DNA of 64,000 nucleotides, from the NCBI RefSeq assembly GCF_023242365.1, contig NZ_JALLIX010000013.1:82088-146087 (forward strand), read 5' to 3'. The position numbers and the translations under genes were made by a program. The stretch's first letter is position 1, and every line of letters begins with the position of its first letter. Below are positions 8,689-18,040 of the stretch, piece after piece. A model generated the notes under the pieces. It was given only the letters and a program-made list of their open reading frames with translations. It ran no database searches and was not told the origin of the DNA. This DNA comes from Pseudomonas sp. MWU13-2100 (GTDB lineage: Bacteria > Pseudomonadota > Gammaproteobacteria > Pseudomonadales > Pseudomonadaceae).

Positions 8689-9747
8689 ATGTTCACCCCG
8701 CTCCCTCCCCGTGGTCGTGGCACCGCGACCAACCCGCATAACCGCTTCGCGCCCCATCGTTCGGTGGCCGAGGACGACGGCTGGTACCAGGAGGTTCCGC
8801 TGACCCGGGGCACCGAGGTGCGCAGCGAGACGGCGAAATCCATCATCACCCGCAACACCTCGCCGGACCTGCCCTTCGATCGCTCCATCAATCCCTATCG
8901 CGGCTGCGAGCACGGTTGCATCTATTGCTACGCTCGTCCCAGCCATGCCTACTGGGATATGTCCCCTGGCCTGGACTTCGAAACCAAACTGATCGCCAAG
9001 ACCAACGCCGCCGCAGTGCTTGAGCAACAATTGTCCAAGCCGGGCTATCGGGTGGCACCGATCAACCTGGGCTCCAATACCGATCCCTACCAGCCGATCG
9101 AGCGCGAGCACCAGCTCACCCGGCGAATCCTCGAGGTGTTGCTGCGTTATCGGCATCCGGTGACCATCGTCACCAAGGGCTCGCTGATCCTGCGCGACCT
9201 GGATCTGCTGACGGAATTGGCCCGGCAGCGCCTGGTGGCGGTGATGATCAGCCTGACCAGCCTCGACGACGAACTCAAGCGCATCCTCGAACCCCGTGCG
9301 GCGGCGCCCAAGGCGCGCTTGCGGGCCATCCGGGTGATGCGTGAGGCGGGTATCCCGGTGGGCGTGCTGTGTTCGCCGATGATTCCGATGATCAACGACA
9401 ATGAGCTGGAAAGTCTGCTCACCGAGGCCCGCGATGCCGGTGCCCAGAGCGCCGCCTACATGATGCTGCGCCTGCCCCTGGAGGTGGCGCCGCTGTTCGA
9501 GGAGTGGCTCGCTGCCCATTACCCGCAACGGGCGGCTCATGTGTTGAGCCTGATTCGCCAGACCCGTGGCGCAGAGCTCTACGACAGCCGGTTCGGTGTG
9601 CGGATGCGCGGCGAAGGACCGTTCGCCGACTTGCTGGCGCAACGCTTTGCCAAGGCCATCAAGCGCCTGGGCCTTAACCGCCGTGAAGGCTTCAACCTTG
9701 ATTGCACGGCGTTCTGTCCCCCCGGAGGGCAGATGTCGTTACTCTGA
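8689..9747 (+). CDS. SOS-controlled radical SAM protein (PA0069 family)
   Basis: A 352-residue radical SAM protein. The cluster motif Cx3Cx2C is at residues 73, 77 and 80 (CEHGCIYC), binding a 4Fe-4S centre used to cleave S-adenosylmethionine. The body is a radical SAM TIM barrel of the same broad type as spore photoproduct lyase and related lesion-repair enzymes. The start at 8689 has GGAG 8 bases upstream. A LexA box covers the promoter, so a role in the DNA-damage response is a reasonable inference; the substrate is unknown. It stands alone, with REP elements upstream and the carbonic anhydrase gene downstream. Confidence 0.9.
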   Translation: MFTPLPPRGRGTATNPHNRFAPHRSVAEDDGWYQEVPLTRGTEVRSETAKSIITRNTSPDLPFDRSINPYRGCEHGCIYCYARPSHAYWDMSPGLDFETKLIAKTNAAAVLEQQLSKPGYRVAPINLGSNTDPYQPIEREHQLTRRILEVLLRYRHPVTIVTKGSLILRDLDLLTELARQRLVAVMISLTSLDDELKRILEPRAAAPKARLRAIRVMREAGIPVGVLCSPMIPMINDNELESLLTEARDAGAQSAAYMMLRLPLEVAPLFEEWLAAHYPQRAAHVLSLIRQTRGAELYDSRFGVRMRGEGPFADLLAQRFAKAIKRLGLNRREGFNLDCTAFCPPGGQMSLL

Positions 9748-9791
9748 GCCATGATCCGGACAAAGGTCGCCTGGCGGCGTTCAGGCGGTAC

Positions 9792-9798
9792 CTATACT
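9792..9798 (+). promoter_or_regulatory. Possible sigma-S-type -10 box for carbonic anhydrase
   Basis: CTATACT matches the extended -10 favoured by RpoS, with no clear -35 element 17 bases upstream. It would give a leader of about 200 bases before the gene at 10004. The same heptamer precedes the cox operon at 13313. Confidence 0.4.
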
Positions 9799-10003
9799 CT
9801 TGGGTAATCCGCGCAAGAAGCTTCTGGAACGTCCGTCCTAGAGCCTCTGATTCAGCTTGAGTTAAGTTTTCACGACTAGGGTGAAGCTGCCTGTTTCGTA
9901 CGGGTGCGTTCAAGGAATCGGGCGTATTGATCCGATGAGTGCTGGCCGCGAGCGAGCCAAATCAGGAAAATCCCCTTCAATCCGTCAGAAAAGAGGATGA
10001 ATC

Positions 10004-10735
10004 ATGAGTGACAAGGATAAACAGCCGTCGGCTGCGTCGGCACCAGGGCTCCCCGGGGCCGAAAGTGCCGATGCGGCGCTGCAGCATATCGTCGATGGCT
10101 TCCTGCATTTTCATCATGAAGTCTTTCCGCAACAGGAAGAACTGTTCAAGAAACTCGCCACGGCCCAGAACCCACGGGCGATGTTCATTGCCTGCGCCGA
10201 CTCGCGCATCGTGCCTGAGCTGATTACCCAAAGTTCCCCTGGCGACCTGTTCGTGACCCGCAATGTCGGCAACGTGGTGCCACCCTATGGGCAAATGAAC
10301 GGTGGCGTCTCGACCGCTATCGAGTACGCGGTGCTGGCCCTGGGCGTGCAGCACATCATCATCTGCGGACATTCGGACTGCGGCGCCATGCGTGCGGTGC
10401 TCAATCCCGACAGCCTGGAAAAGATGCCCACGGTCAAAGCCTGGCTGCGCCATGCGGAAGTGGCGAAGACCATGGTCCATGAGAACTGCGACTGCGCCAA
10501 CGAAGGCGAAAGCATGCAGGTGCTGACCGAAGAAAACGTCATCGCTCAGTTGCAGCATTTGCGCACACATCCTTCGGTGGCCTCGCGCATGGCCAACGGT
10601 CATCTGTTTATCCATGGCTGGGTCTACAACATCGAAACCAGTGAAATCAAAGCGTATGACGCCGATCGAGCCTGCTTCCTGCCCCTCGATGGCACTCATC
10701 CGATCCCGAGTGCGACGCCCAAAGCCCGCTTCTAG
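10004..10735 (+). CDS. Beta-class carbonic anhydrase
   Basis: A 243-residue zinc enzyme that interconverts CO2 and bicarbonate in the cytoplasm. The zinc site is complete: Cys64, His123 and Cys126, with the Asp66/Arg68 dyad in CADSR. GHSDCGAM carries the second half of the site. Length fits the beta class, with an N-terminal extension of about 35 residues. GAGG about 7 bases upstream sets the start. The SulP transporter gene follows 95 bp later in the same direction, which suggests a bicarbonate or sulfate transport partnership. The PAO1 counterpart is PA0102. Confidence 0.93.
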   Translation: MSDKDKQPSAASAPGLPGAESADAALQHIVDGFLHFHHEVFPQQEELFKKLATAQNPRAMFIACADSRIVPELITQSSPGDLFVTRNVGNVVPPYGQMNGGVSTAIEYAVLALGVQHIIICGHSDCGAMRAVLNPDSLEKMPTVKAWLRHAEVAKTMVHENCDCANEGESMQVLTEENVIAQLQHLRTHPSVASRMANGHLFIHGWVYNIETSEIKAYDADRACFLPLDGTHPIPSATPKARF

Positions 10736-10830
10736 CGCCTGAAGCTTCCTCCATCCATTGGGTTCAGCCACGACCGGCGTCAGAGCGGTCGAGCTTTGCC
10801 ATGCCTGCAGAAATCCTCAGGAGATTGATC

Positions 10831-12366
10831 ATGCGTGCAGCACAACTGAAAGCGGTTTTGCCACGGGAGCTGCTGGCTTCCGTGGTGGTATTCCTGGTCG
10901 CCCTGCCGCTGTGCATGGGAATCGCCATCGCCTCCGGCATGCCGCCGGCCAAGGGGTTGATCACCGGTATCATCGGTGGGTTGGTGGTGGGCTGGCTGGC
11001 CGGTTCGCCGTTGCAGGTCAGCGGTCCGGCCGCAGGCCTTGCGGTGCTGGTATTTGAACTGGTACGCCAGCACGGCATGGCCATGCTCGGGCCGATCCTG
11101 TTGCTGGCGGGCCTGCTGCAATTGCTCGCCGGGCGCTTGCGCCTGGGCTGCTGGTTCCGGGTAACCGCACCGGCGGTGGTCTACGGGATGCTCGCCGGTA
11201 TCGGCGTGCTGATCGTGCTGTCCCAGGTCCATGTGATGCTCGATGGCTCGCCCCTGCCCTCGGGGCTGGGCAACCTGCTGGGTTTTCCCGCCGCCCTGGG
11301 TCAGGCGTTTTCCGGCGCAGGCAGCGGCTGGCAGGCTGGTGCGCTGGGTCTGGGGACGATTCTGGTGATGTGGGTATGGGACAAGCGCAAACCCCATGCC
11401 CTGCGCTTTGTCCCGGGTGCGCTGCTTGGCGTGGGTCTGGCGACCCTGGCGAGCCTGCTGCTGGCACTGTCGGTCAAGCGCGTGGAAGTCCCGGCCAACC
11501 TGACCGAGGCCATCGACTGGCTGCGGCCCGCCGACCTGCTCAACCTGGCCGATCCCAACCTGCTGATCGCGGCCTTTGCCGTGGCCTTTATCGCCAGCGC
11601 CGAAACCCTGCTCTCGGCCGCCGCCGTGGACCGCATGCACGACGGCCAGCGTTCGGACTTCGACCGCGAACTGTCGGCGCAGGGGGTGGGCAATATGCTC
11701 TGCGGGTTGCTCGGGGCCTTGCCCATGACCGGGGTGATCGTGCGCAGCTCGGCGAATGTCCAGGCCGGCGCCCGGACCCGCCTGTCGGCCATGTTCCATG
11801 GCTTATGGCTACTGGCTTTCGTACTGCTGCTGTCGAGCGTGCTGCAAAGCATTCCGGTGGCGAGCCTGGCGGGTGTGCTGGTGTATACGGGGATCAAGCT
11901 GGTGGATCTCAAGGCCTTTCGTGGCCTGGGGCGCTACGGGCGCATGCCGATGCTGACCTATGCGGCCACGGCCTTGGCGATTGTCTGCACTAACCTGTTG
12001 ACGGGGGTGTTGCTCGGTTTCGGCCTGACCCTGGCGAAGCTGGCCTGGAAAGCCTCGCGTCTGAAGATCAGCCTGGTGGACTTGCCCGCCGAGGGTGAGA
12101 TGGAGCTGCGGCTGCTGGGGGCTGCGACGTTTCTCAAGGTGCCGGCGCTGACCCGGGTGCTGTCGACGGTTCCGACGGGCACGGTGGTCCATGTGCCGCT
12201 GGGCAACCTGAGCTATATCGACCACTCCTGCCTGGAGTTGCTGGAGGAATGGGACCGGGCCAACAAGGCCAAGGGCTCGCGATTGGTGATCGAGTCCCAT
12301 GGCCTGAAACGGCGCCTGGAAGGGCGGCTGCGGACCACTACGGGTATTGGCTCCGCCGCAGCCTGA
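10831..12366 (+). CDS. SulP-family anion transporter with STAS domain
   Basis: A 511-residue inner-membrane SulP transporter for sulfate, bicarbonate or a related anion. About 10-12 hydrophobic segments occupy residues 10-400, and the last 90 residues form a cytoplasmic STAS domain (LSYIDHSCLELLEEW). I start at ATG 10831, 7 bases after AGGAG; an upstream ATG at 10801 would add ten unconserved residues. Its place directly behind a carbonic anhydrase favours bicarbonate as one substrate, but this is inference. A single REP follows the stop. Confidence 0.9.
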   Translation: MRAAQLKAVLPRELLASVVVFLVALPLCMGIAIASGMPPAKGLITGIIGGLVVGWLAGSPLQVSGPAAGLAVLVFELVRQHGMAMLGPILLLAGLLQLLAGRLRLGCWFRVTAPAVVYGMLAGIGVLIVLSQVHVMLDGSPLPSGLGNLLGFPAALGQAFSGAGSGWQAGALGLGTILVMWVWDKRKPHALRFVPGALLGVGLATLASLLLALSVKRVEVPANLTEAIDWLRPADLLNLADPNLLIAAFAVAFIASAETLLSAAAVDRMHDGQRSDFDRELSAQGVGNMLCGLLGALPMTGVIVRSSANVQAGARTRLSAMFHGLWLLAFVLLLSSVLQSIPVASLAGVLVYTGIKLVDLKAFRGLGRYGRMPMLTYAATALAIVCTNLLTGVLLGFGLTLAKLAWKASRLKISLVDLPAEGEMELRLLGAATFLKVPALTRVLSTVPTGTVVHVPLGNLSYIDHSCLELLEEWDRANKAKGSRLVIESHGLKRRLEGRLRTTTGIGSAAA

Positions 12367-12392
12367 TGCTGGTCTGGAAAACGCCACAAAAC

Positions 12393-12418
12393 CTGTAGGA
12401 GCCGAGCTTGCTCGCGAT
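12393..12418. repeat. Single REP half
   Basis: TGTAGGAGCCGAGCTTGCTC is a lone REP half between the SulP gene and the convergent gene at 12435. No inverted partner is visible within 100 bases, unlike most REPs in this window. Confidence 0.6.
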
Positions 12419-12434
12419 CAACTGCGCCGTGGGT

Positions 12435-13085
12435 TCAAGCGCCTGGCTGCTCCAGCTCCAACCCCACGCCCAATTGGCGCGACAGACACGGCCAACGTTT
12501 CCATGCCGCCTCGGTGTCCGCGCTGTACAGGCGTTCGCGGTAGGCTTCCACCGACTCCAGGGCAAAGCTCTCTTCGTTGAGCATTTCATCGACCGCGTGA
12601 TGCACCGCTTCATCCAGCTGGTTGGCGAACGTCTCGCCGATCAACTGGTGGGCGATCAGGTTGGCCACGGTAATGTCCGACGGAATCAGCGGCTGACCGA
12701 AATGCTTGATGTACAGGTCATTGACCTCCTCCACCAGGCGGTGCGCCAGATAGGCCTCATCCAGCAGGCCGTCGAGCCCGACATGTCCTTCCAGAATCGC
12801 CGGGGGTTGCAGGAAAAACTGCTCGGCGATAGTCAGCACCGGCGTGATCTGCGACTCGATGCCGGCTTCGCGTGCCACCTCGTTGGCGGCATCCAGCAAG
12901 TCGGGAACCAGGTCGATGTAAGCTTTGACAAACCGCGTCAGCACGCCTTTGGCGTCAACATCCGGCAGTTGAATAGCGGGGTGAAGGTGCGGCAATTGAA
13001 CTTCAAGTTGACGAGTCAACTGGCCGGTACCGGTCTCGTGTTGATGGGCACGTTGAATCTGCTCGCGCAATGCGGCGGTGTTCAT
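12435..13085 (-). CDS. Conserved hypothetical protein beside the cox operon
   Basis: A 216-residue protein I cannot assign to a function. It is acidic and helix-rich with no signal peptide or membrane segment, so probably cytoplasmic. It starts at ATG 13083-13085 with a GGAG about 8 bases upstream; a longer reading would add 26 residues without a ribosome site. It is divergent from coxB and occupies the same place as PA0104 in PAO1. Constant linkage to the aa3 oxidase operon suggests a related or co-regulated role, but nothing in the sequence proves it. Confidence 0.8.
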   Translation of the reverse strand: MNTAALREQIQRAHQHETGTGQLTRQLEVQLPHLHPAIQLPDVDAKGVLTRFVKAYIDLVPDLLDAANEVAREAGIESQITPVLTIAEQFFLQPPAILEGHVGLDGLLDEAYLAHRLVEEVNDLYIKHFGQPLIPSDITVANLIAHQLIGETFANQLDEAVHHAVDEMLNEESFALESVEAYRERLYSADTEAAWKRWPCLSRQLGVGLELEQPGA

Positions 13086-13312
13086 GAAAACTCCAGGGGG
13101 GACGACAAAGGGAAAATAGGGAGAGTACAAAGTAGCTGGGTTATAAAAGAAGCTCAGACGCATTTGTAATAATTATTTCATGCTTATATGCATGGGTTAT
13201 ATCTGTTTGCCATCATTTCTGCTCTGCCGCAGGTAATCCAAGGCCTCCAGCCCGATACCAAGTTGCGCTTCAGTTCATTTCCCAGAACGCATGGCGCTGT
13301 CCCGGTCGCTGT

Positions 13313-13319
13313 CTATACT
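13313..13319 (+). promoter_or_regulatory. Possible sigma-S-type -10 box of the cox operon
   Basis: CTATACT lies 139 bases before coxB in a 372-base gap that otherwise holds no gene. In P. aeruginosa the aa3 oxidase operon is reported to depend on RpoS, which fits this box. An imperfect repeat CATGC-TTATAT-GCATG at 13179-13194 in the AT-rich half of the gap may be an operator. The coxB ribosome site is AAGGGGA. Confidence 0.45.
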
Positions 13320-13457
13320 CGATTTTGTATGGAGTTAGCTGATGACGCCCGGCTGCTGTTGCAGGCGAGGCCGAATGGTCCGCTTACGTAGTACGACCAT
13401 TCCCTTGGCCGCAGGTGAAAGCCGGCGGGATAACAAGAACGATAAGGGGAACCCGCA

Positions 13458-14588
13458 ATGATGCGACATCCACGAGCCTGGATGGGCCTCCTGTTGTGGT
13501 CGATATTCAGTCAGGCGCACGCCGCCTGGACCGTGAATATGACGCCTGGAGCGACGGAAGTCAGTCACGAGATCTTTGATCTGCACATGACCATTTTCTG
13601 GATCTGTGTGGTGATCGGTATCATCGTGTTCGGTGCGATGTTCTGGTCGATGATCATGCACCGGCGCTCCACTGGCCAGGTGGCGGCCAAGTTCCATGAA
13701 AGCACTACCGTGGAGGTCCTCTGGACCATCGTGCCTTTGCTGATCCTGGTGGTGATGGCGATTCCCGCGACCGCCACGTTGATCAAGATGTACGACACCA
13801 GCGAGTCGGACGTCGATATCCAGATCACCGGCTATCAGTGGAAATGGCACTACAAATACCTGGGCCAGGATGTCGAGTTCTTCAGCAACCTGTCCACGCC
13901 CGCCGAACAGATGCACAACCAGGCGCCCAAGGGCGAAAACTACCTGCTGGAAGTTGACCAGCCGCTGGTTTTGCCGGTCGGTGCCAAGGTCCGTTTCCTG
14001 GTGACCTCCGCCGACGTGATCCACTCCTGGTGGGTGCCGGCCTTGGCGGTCAAGCGCGATGCGATCCCGGGGTTCTTCAACGAAGCCTGGACCCGGGTCG
14101 ACAAGCCCGGCATCTACCGTGGGCAATGTTCCGAACTGTGCGGCAAGGACCACGGTTTCATGCCGGTGGTGGTCGATGTCCGCACCAAGGCCGACTACGA
14201 CAGCTGGCTGGCCGATCGCAAGGCCGAGTCCGCCAAGCTCAAGGAACTGACCAGCAAGGAGTGGACCCTCGACGAGCTCAAGGAGCGCGGCGACAAGGTC
14301 TACCACACCACCTGCGTGGCCTGTCACCAGGCCGAGGGCCAGGGCCTGCCGCCGATGTTCCCGTCACTCAAGGGCTCGAAAATCGCCACCGGTCCCAAGG
14401 AGGACCACCTGCACCGGGTGTTCTTCGGCAAGCCGGGCACGGCCATGGCGGCCTTCGGCAAACAATTGTCGGAAGTCGATATCGCCGCCGTCGTGACCTA
14501 CGAGCGTAATGCCTGGGGCAACAACAAGGGCGACATGGTCACGCCCAAGGAAGTCCTGGCGCTGAAACAGGCGGAGGGCAGCAAATGA
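13458..14588 (+). CDS. coxB: Cytochrome c oxidase subunit II with cytochrome c domain
   Basis: A 376-residue subunit II of the aa3 oxidase. After a signal peptide and two membrane helices comes the periplasmic cupredoxin domain with the CuA site; Cys224 and Cys228 lie in CSELCGKDHGFM. A fused cytochrome c domain follows, heme motif CVACH at residues 286-290, making this a caa3-type subunit. It receives electrons from soluble or bound cytochromes and hands them to subunit I. First gene of the oxidase operon, with AAGGGGA as ribosome site. Confidence 0.96.
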   Translation: MMRHPRAWMGLLLWSIFSQAHAAWTVNMTPGATEVSHEIFDLHMTIFWICVVIGIIVFGAMFWSMIMHRRSTGQVAAKFHESTTVEVLWTIVPLLILVVMAIPATATLIKMYDTSESDVDIQITGYQWKWHYKYLGQDVEFFSNLSTPAEQMHNQAPKGENYLLEVDQPLVLPVGAKVRFLVTSADVIHSWWVPALAVKRDAIPGFFNEAWTRVDKPGIYRGQCSELCGKDHGFMPVVVDVRTKADYDSWLADRKAESAKLKELTSKEWTLDELKERGDKVYHTTCVACHQAEGQGLPPMFPSLKGSKIATGPKEDHLHRVFFGKPGTAMAAFGKQLSEVDIAAVVTYERNAWGNNKGDMVTPKEVLALKQAEGSK

Positions 14589-14670
14589 ACAGCTCCGTTG
14601 CGTGTTCGCTGAACCGGTCGGAGCCGAGGCTCCCGGGCCAAGCCGTTCCCCCGTTTGCAGGAGACAGGAC

Positions 14671-16269
14671 ATGAGTGCAGTGATCGATGACCATGGCCAT
14701 GGCGGCCACGATGAGCACGCCGCCCACGGTCCCGCCAAGGGCCTGATGCGCTGGGTGTTGACCACCAACCACAAGGATATCGGCACGCTGTACCTGTGGT
14801 TCAGCTTTGCCATGTTCCTGCTCGGCGGCTCTTTCGCCATGGTGATCCGCGCCGAGCTGTTCCAGCCGGGGCTGCATATTGTCGAACCGGCGTTCTTCAA
14901 TCAGATGACCACCATGCACGGTCTGGTGATGGTCTTCGGCGCGGTGATGCCGGCCTTCGTCGGCCTGGCCAACTGGATGATCCCGCTGATGATCGGCGCG
15001 CCGGACATGGCCTTGCCGCGGATGAACAACTTCAGCTTCTGGCTGTTGCCGGCGGCCTTCTCGCTGATGGTCTCGACCCTGTTCATGCCCGGCGGCGGGC
15101 CGAACTTCGGCTGGACCTTCTATGCACCGCTGTCGACCACCTACGCGCCCGAGAGCGTGACCTTCTTTATCTTCGCCATCCACATGATGGGCATCAGTTC
15201 GATCATGGGCGCGATCAACGTGATCTCGACCATTCTCAACCTGCGTGCGCCGGGCATGACCCTGATGAAGATGCCGCTGTTCGTCTGGACCTGGCTGATC
15301 ACCGCGTTCCTGCTGATCGCCGTGATGCCGGTGCTGGCGGGCGTTGTAACCATGATGCTGATGGACATCCATTTCGGCACCAGCTTCTTCAGCGCCGCCG
15401 GGGGCGGCGACCCGGTGCTGTTCCAGCACGTGTTCTGGTTCTTCGGCCATCCCGAGGTGTACATCATGATCCTGCCGGCGTTCGGCGCGATCAGTGCGAT
15501 CATCCCGGCGTTTTCCCGCAAGCCGCTGTTCGGCTACACCTCGATGGTCTACGCCACGGCGAGCATCGCCTTCCTCTCGTTCATCGTCTGGGGCCACCAC
15601 ATGTTCGTGGTCGGCATTCCCCTGGTCGGTGAACTGTTCTACATGTACGCAACCATGCTGATTGCGGTGCCGACCGGGGTGAAGGTGTTCAACTGGGTCA
15701 GCACCATGTGGCAAGGCTCGCTGACCTTCGAGACGCCCATGTTGTTTGCGGTGGCCTTCGTCATCCTGTTCAGCATCGGTGGCTTCTCCGGACTGATGCT
15801 GGCGATGGCGCCGGCGGACTTCCAGTACCACGGCACCTATTTCGTGGTGGCGCATTTCCACTATGTGCTGGTGCCGGGGGCGATCTTCGGGATCTTCGCT
15901 TCCACCTACTACTGGCTGCCGAAGTGGACCGGGCACATGTACGACGAAACCCTCGGCAAGCTGCACTTCTGGCTGTCGTTCGTCGGCATGAACCTGACCT
16001 TCTTCCCGATGCACTTCGTCGGCCTTGCGGGTATGCCGCGGCGGGTGCCGGACTACAACTTGCAGTTCGCCAACTTCAACATGGTCTCGTCGATCGGCGG
16101 CTTTATGTTCGGGGCCACCCAACTGCTGTTCCTGTTCATCGTCATCAAGTGCATCCGCAGCGGCCCGCCGGCCCCGGCCAAACCCTGGGATGGCGCGGAA
16201 GGCCTGGAGTGGAGCATTCCTTCACCGGCGCCGTACCACACCTTCACCACGCCGCCGGAAGTGAAATAA
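14671..16269 (+). CDS. coxA: Cytochrome c oxidase subunit I
   Basis: A 532-residue catalytic subunit with twelve predicted membrane helices. It holds heme a, heme a3 and CuB and reduces oxygen while pumping protons. The histidine-rich segments expected around the metal centres are present, including WFFGHPEVYI, WGHHMFV and VAHFHYVL. The N-terminus has a short His-rich tail. The start is ATG 14671, 7 bases after AGGAG; the longer frame from 14602 lacks a ribosome site. It lies 82 bp after coxB and 3 bp before ctaG. Confidence 0.97.
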   Translation: MSAVIDDHGHGGHDEHAAHGPAKGLMRWVLTTNHKDIGTLYLWFSFAMFLLGGSFAMVIRAELFQPGLHIVEPAFFNQMTTMHGLVMVFGAVMPAFVGLANWMIPLMIGAPDMALPRMNNFSFWLLPAAFSLMVSTLFMPGGGPNFGWTFYAPLSTTYAPESVTFFIFAIHMMGISSIMGAINVISTILNLRAPGMTLMKMPLFVWTWLITAFLLIAVMPVLAGVVTMMLMDIHFGTSFFSAAGGGDPVLFQHVFWFFGHPEVYIMILPAFGAISAIIPAFSRKPLFGYTSMVYATASIAFLSFIVWGHHMFVVGIPLVGELFYMYATMLIAVPTGVKVFNWVSTMWQGSLTFETPMLFAVAFVILFSIGGFSGLMLAMAPADFQYHGTYFVVAHFHYVLVPGAIFGIFASTYYWLPKWTGHMYDETLGKLHFWLSFVGMNLTFFPMHFVGLAGMPRRVPDYNLQFANFNMVSSIGGFMFGATQLLFLFIVIKCIRSGPPAPAKPWDGAEGLEWSIPSPAPYHTFTTPPEVK

Positions 16270-16272
16270 GCC

Positions 16273-16821
16273 ATGGCCGACTCGATCTCGCTCAAGCGCC
16301 TGGTCACACGCCTGTTGTTGGTGGTGGTAGCGATGTTCGCCTTCGGTTTTGCCCTGGTGCCGCTCTACGACGTGATGTGCAAGGCCTTCGGGATCAACGG
16401 CAAGACCGCCGGACAGTATGAAGGCGAGCAGGTGGTCGACCTGTCGCGCAAGATCGACGTGCAGTTCCTCTCGACCAATGCCGTCGACATGGTCTGGGAG
16501 TTCTATCCCAAGGCCGACCAGTTGAGCGTTCACCCCGGTGCCGTCAACGAGATGCTCTTCGTGGCCTACAACCCCACCGATCATGTGATGAAGGCCCAGG
16601 CCATCCCGAGCATCGCCCCGGCGAATGCGGCGGTGTACTTCCACAAGACCGAATGCTTCTGCTTCACCCAGCAGACCCTGCAGCCCGGGCAGCGCATCGA
16701 GATGCCGGTACGTTTCATCGTTGACCGCGACATGCCCAGGGATGTGAAGCAACTGACGCTGGGCTACACGCTGTTCGACATCACCGCCCGCAACCCGCCT
16801 GTAGCGGGTACGGGCGGCTAG
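16273..16821 (+). CDS. ctaG: Cytochrome oxidase copper assembly protein Cox11/CtaG
   Basis: A 182-residue copper chaperone that delivers copper to the CuB site of subunit I. One N-terminal membrane helix anchors a periplasmic domain that carries the copper-binding CFCF motif, Cys128 and Cys130. It starts 3 bp after coxA and lies before coxC, the classical order of this operon. Confidence 0.95.
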   Translation: MADSISLKRLVTRLLLVVVAMFAFGFALVPLYDVMCKAFGINGKTAGQYEGEQVVDLSRKIDVQFLSTNAVDMVWEFYPKADQLSVHPGAVNEMLFVAYNPTDHVMKAQAIPSIAPANAAVYFHKTECFCFTQQTLQPGQRIEMPVRFIVDRDMPRDVKQLTLGYTLFDITARNPPVAGTGG

Positions 16822-16854
16822 GACATTTGGCGTGCCCGATAAGGAGAACAATAA

Positions 16855-17745
16855 ATGGCGATTCATGAGCACTATTACGTACCGGCCCAGAGCAAGTGGC
16901 CGATCATTGCCACGTTGGGCATGCTGACCACGATGTTCGGCCTGGGTACCTGGTTCAACGACCTGAAGGCGGCGCGTCCGGATTCCCACGGCCCGCTGAT
17001 CTTCTTCGTCGGCGGACTGCTGCTGGCCTATATGCTCTTCGGCTGGTTCGGCACGGTGATCAAGGAAAGCCGCGCCGGGCTCTACAGCGCCCAGATGGAC
17101 CGTTCGTTCCGCTGGGGCATGAGCTGGTTCATCTTTTCCGAGGTGATGTTCTTCATCGCCTTCTTCGGCGCGCTGTTCTACGTACGCAATCTGTCGGTGC
17201 CGTGGCTGGCGGGTGACGGTGGCGCGAAAGGGATCGCCCACCTGCTGTGGCCGAACTTCCAGAACGCCTGGCCATTGCTGCACAACCCCGATCCGAAGCT
17301 CTTTCCGGGTCCGAAGGAAACCATCAGTCCCTGGGGCTTGCCGCTGCTCAACACCGTGTTGCTGGTCAGTTCCAGCGTCACCGTGACCATTGCCCACCAT
17401 GCCCTGAAGAACGGCCATCGCGGCGCGCTGAAGATCTGGCTGGCGATCACCGTGCTGCTGGGGATCGCGTTCCTGACCTTCCAGGCCAAGGAATACATGC
17501 ATGCCTATCATGAGCTGGGGTTGACCCTGGGCTCGGGCATCTACGGCGCGACCTTCTTCATGCTCACCGGTTTTCACGGTGCCCATGTGACCATCGGCAC
17601 CCTGATCCTGTTCGTGATGCTGATGCGGGTCATGCGCGGGCACTTCAATGCCGAGCATCAATTCGGTTTTGAAGCGGCCAGCTGGTACTGGCACTTCGTC
17701 GACGTGGTCTGGATCGGCCTGTTCGTGTTCGTCTATGTGCTTTGA
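16855..17745 (+). CDS. coxC: Cytochrome c oxidase subunit III
   Basis: A 296-residue integral membrane subunit with seven predicted helices, which supports the stability and proton uptake of the oxidase. AAGGAG lies 7-8 bases before the start. The conserved GFHGAHVTIG and the histidine and glutamate positions of helices III-VII are visible. A hairpin follows directly after the stop and separates it from a small gene on the other strand. Confidence 0.96.
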   Translation: MAIHEHYYVPAQSKWPIIATLGMLTTMFGLGTWFNDLKAARPDSHGPLIFFVGGLLLAYMLFGWFGTVIKESRAGLYSAQMDRSFRWGMSWFIFSEVMFFIAFFGALFYVRNLSVPWLAGDGGAKGIAHLLWPNFQNAWPLLHNPDPKLFPGPKETISPWGLPLLNTVLLVSSSVTVTIAHHALKNGHRGALKIWLAITVLLGIAFLTFQAKEYMHAYHELGLTLGSGIYGATFFMLTGFHGAHVTIGTLILFVMLMRVMRGHFNAEHQFGFEAASWYWHFVDVVWIGLFVFVYVL

Positions 17746-17755
17746 GCCTTGCCGG

Positions 17756-17775
17756 GCCCTGGTTCTTACCAGGGC
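17756..17775. terminator. Hairpin between coxC and the convergent small gene
   Basis: GCCCTGGT-TCTT-ACCAGGGC is a perfect 8-bp stem with a four-base loop, starting 10 bases after coxC. It overlaps the end of the convergent DUF2909 gene, so it can act on both transcripts. There is no T-run. Confidence 0.55.
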
Positions 17776-17969
17776 GCCGAGGACACCAGTTGGCCGCTGA
17801 AGAAGCCCCAACTGATCAAGGCCAGGGTGATCACGGCCAGCCCCACCCGGACGGTGAGGGCATGGACCAGGCGCTTGGAGTGCGCGTCGTCCTTCACCAG
17901 GAAGAACAGGCCGCTGAACAGGCTGGCCACCGTGGCCAACAGCATCAGGACAATCGCCGCTTTCAACAT
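17766..17969 (-). CDS. Small twin-helix membrane protein (DUF2909)
   Basis: A 67-residue protein with two membrane helices (about residues 3-23 and 40-58) joined by a short charged loop, typical of the twin transmembrane DUF2909 family. It starts at ATG 17967-17969 with GGAG about 9 bases upstream. It is the only gene on the minus strand inside the oxidase cluster and separates coxC from the assembly genes; the same order occurs in PAO1 (PA0109). A role in oxidase assembly is guessed from position only. Confidence 0.8.
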   Translation of the reverse strand: MLKAAIVLMLLATVASLFSGLFFLVKDDAHSKRLVHALTVRVGLAVITLALISWGFFSGQLVSSAPW

Positions 17970-18040
17970 GGTGAGACTCCGGGGGAGATGCGCATGCAAT
18001 TGAGTATAGCGAGTCGAATAACGGTCGCGGGGGTGCGGCC

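Noticed and set aside
9692..9913. Small minus-strand frame at the end of the radical SAM gene
   Set aside because: No ribosome site, overlaps the coding end, and no recognisable features.
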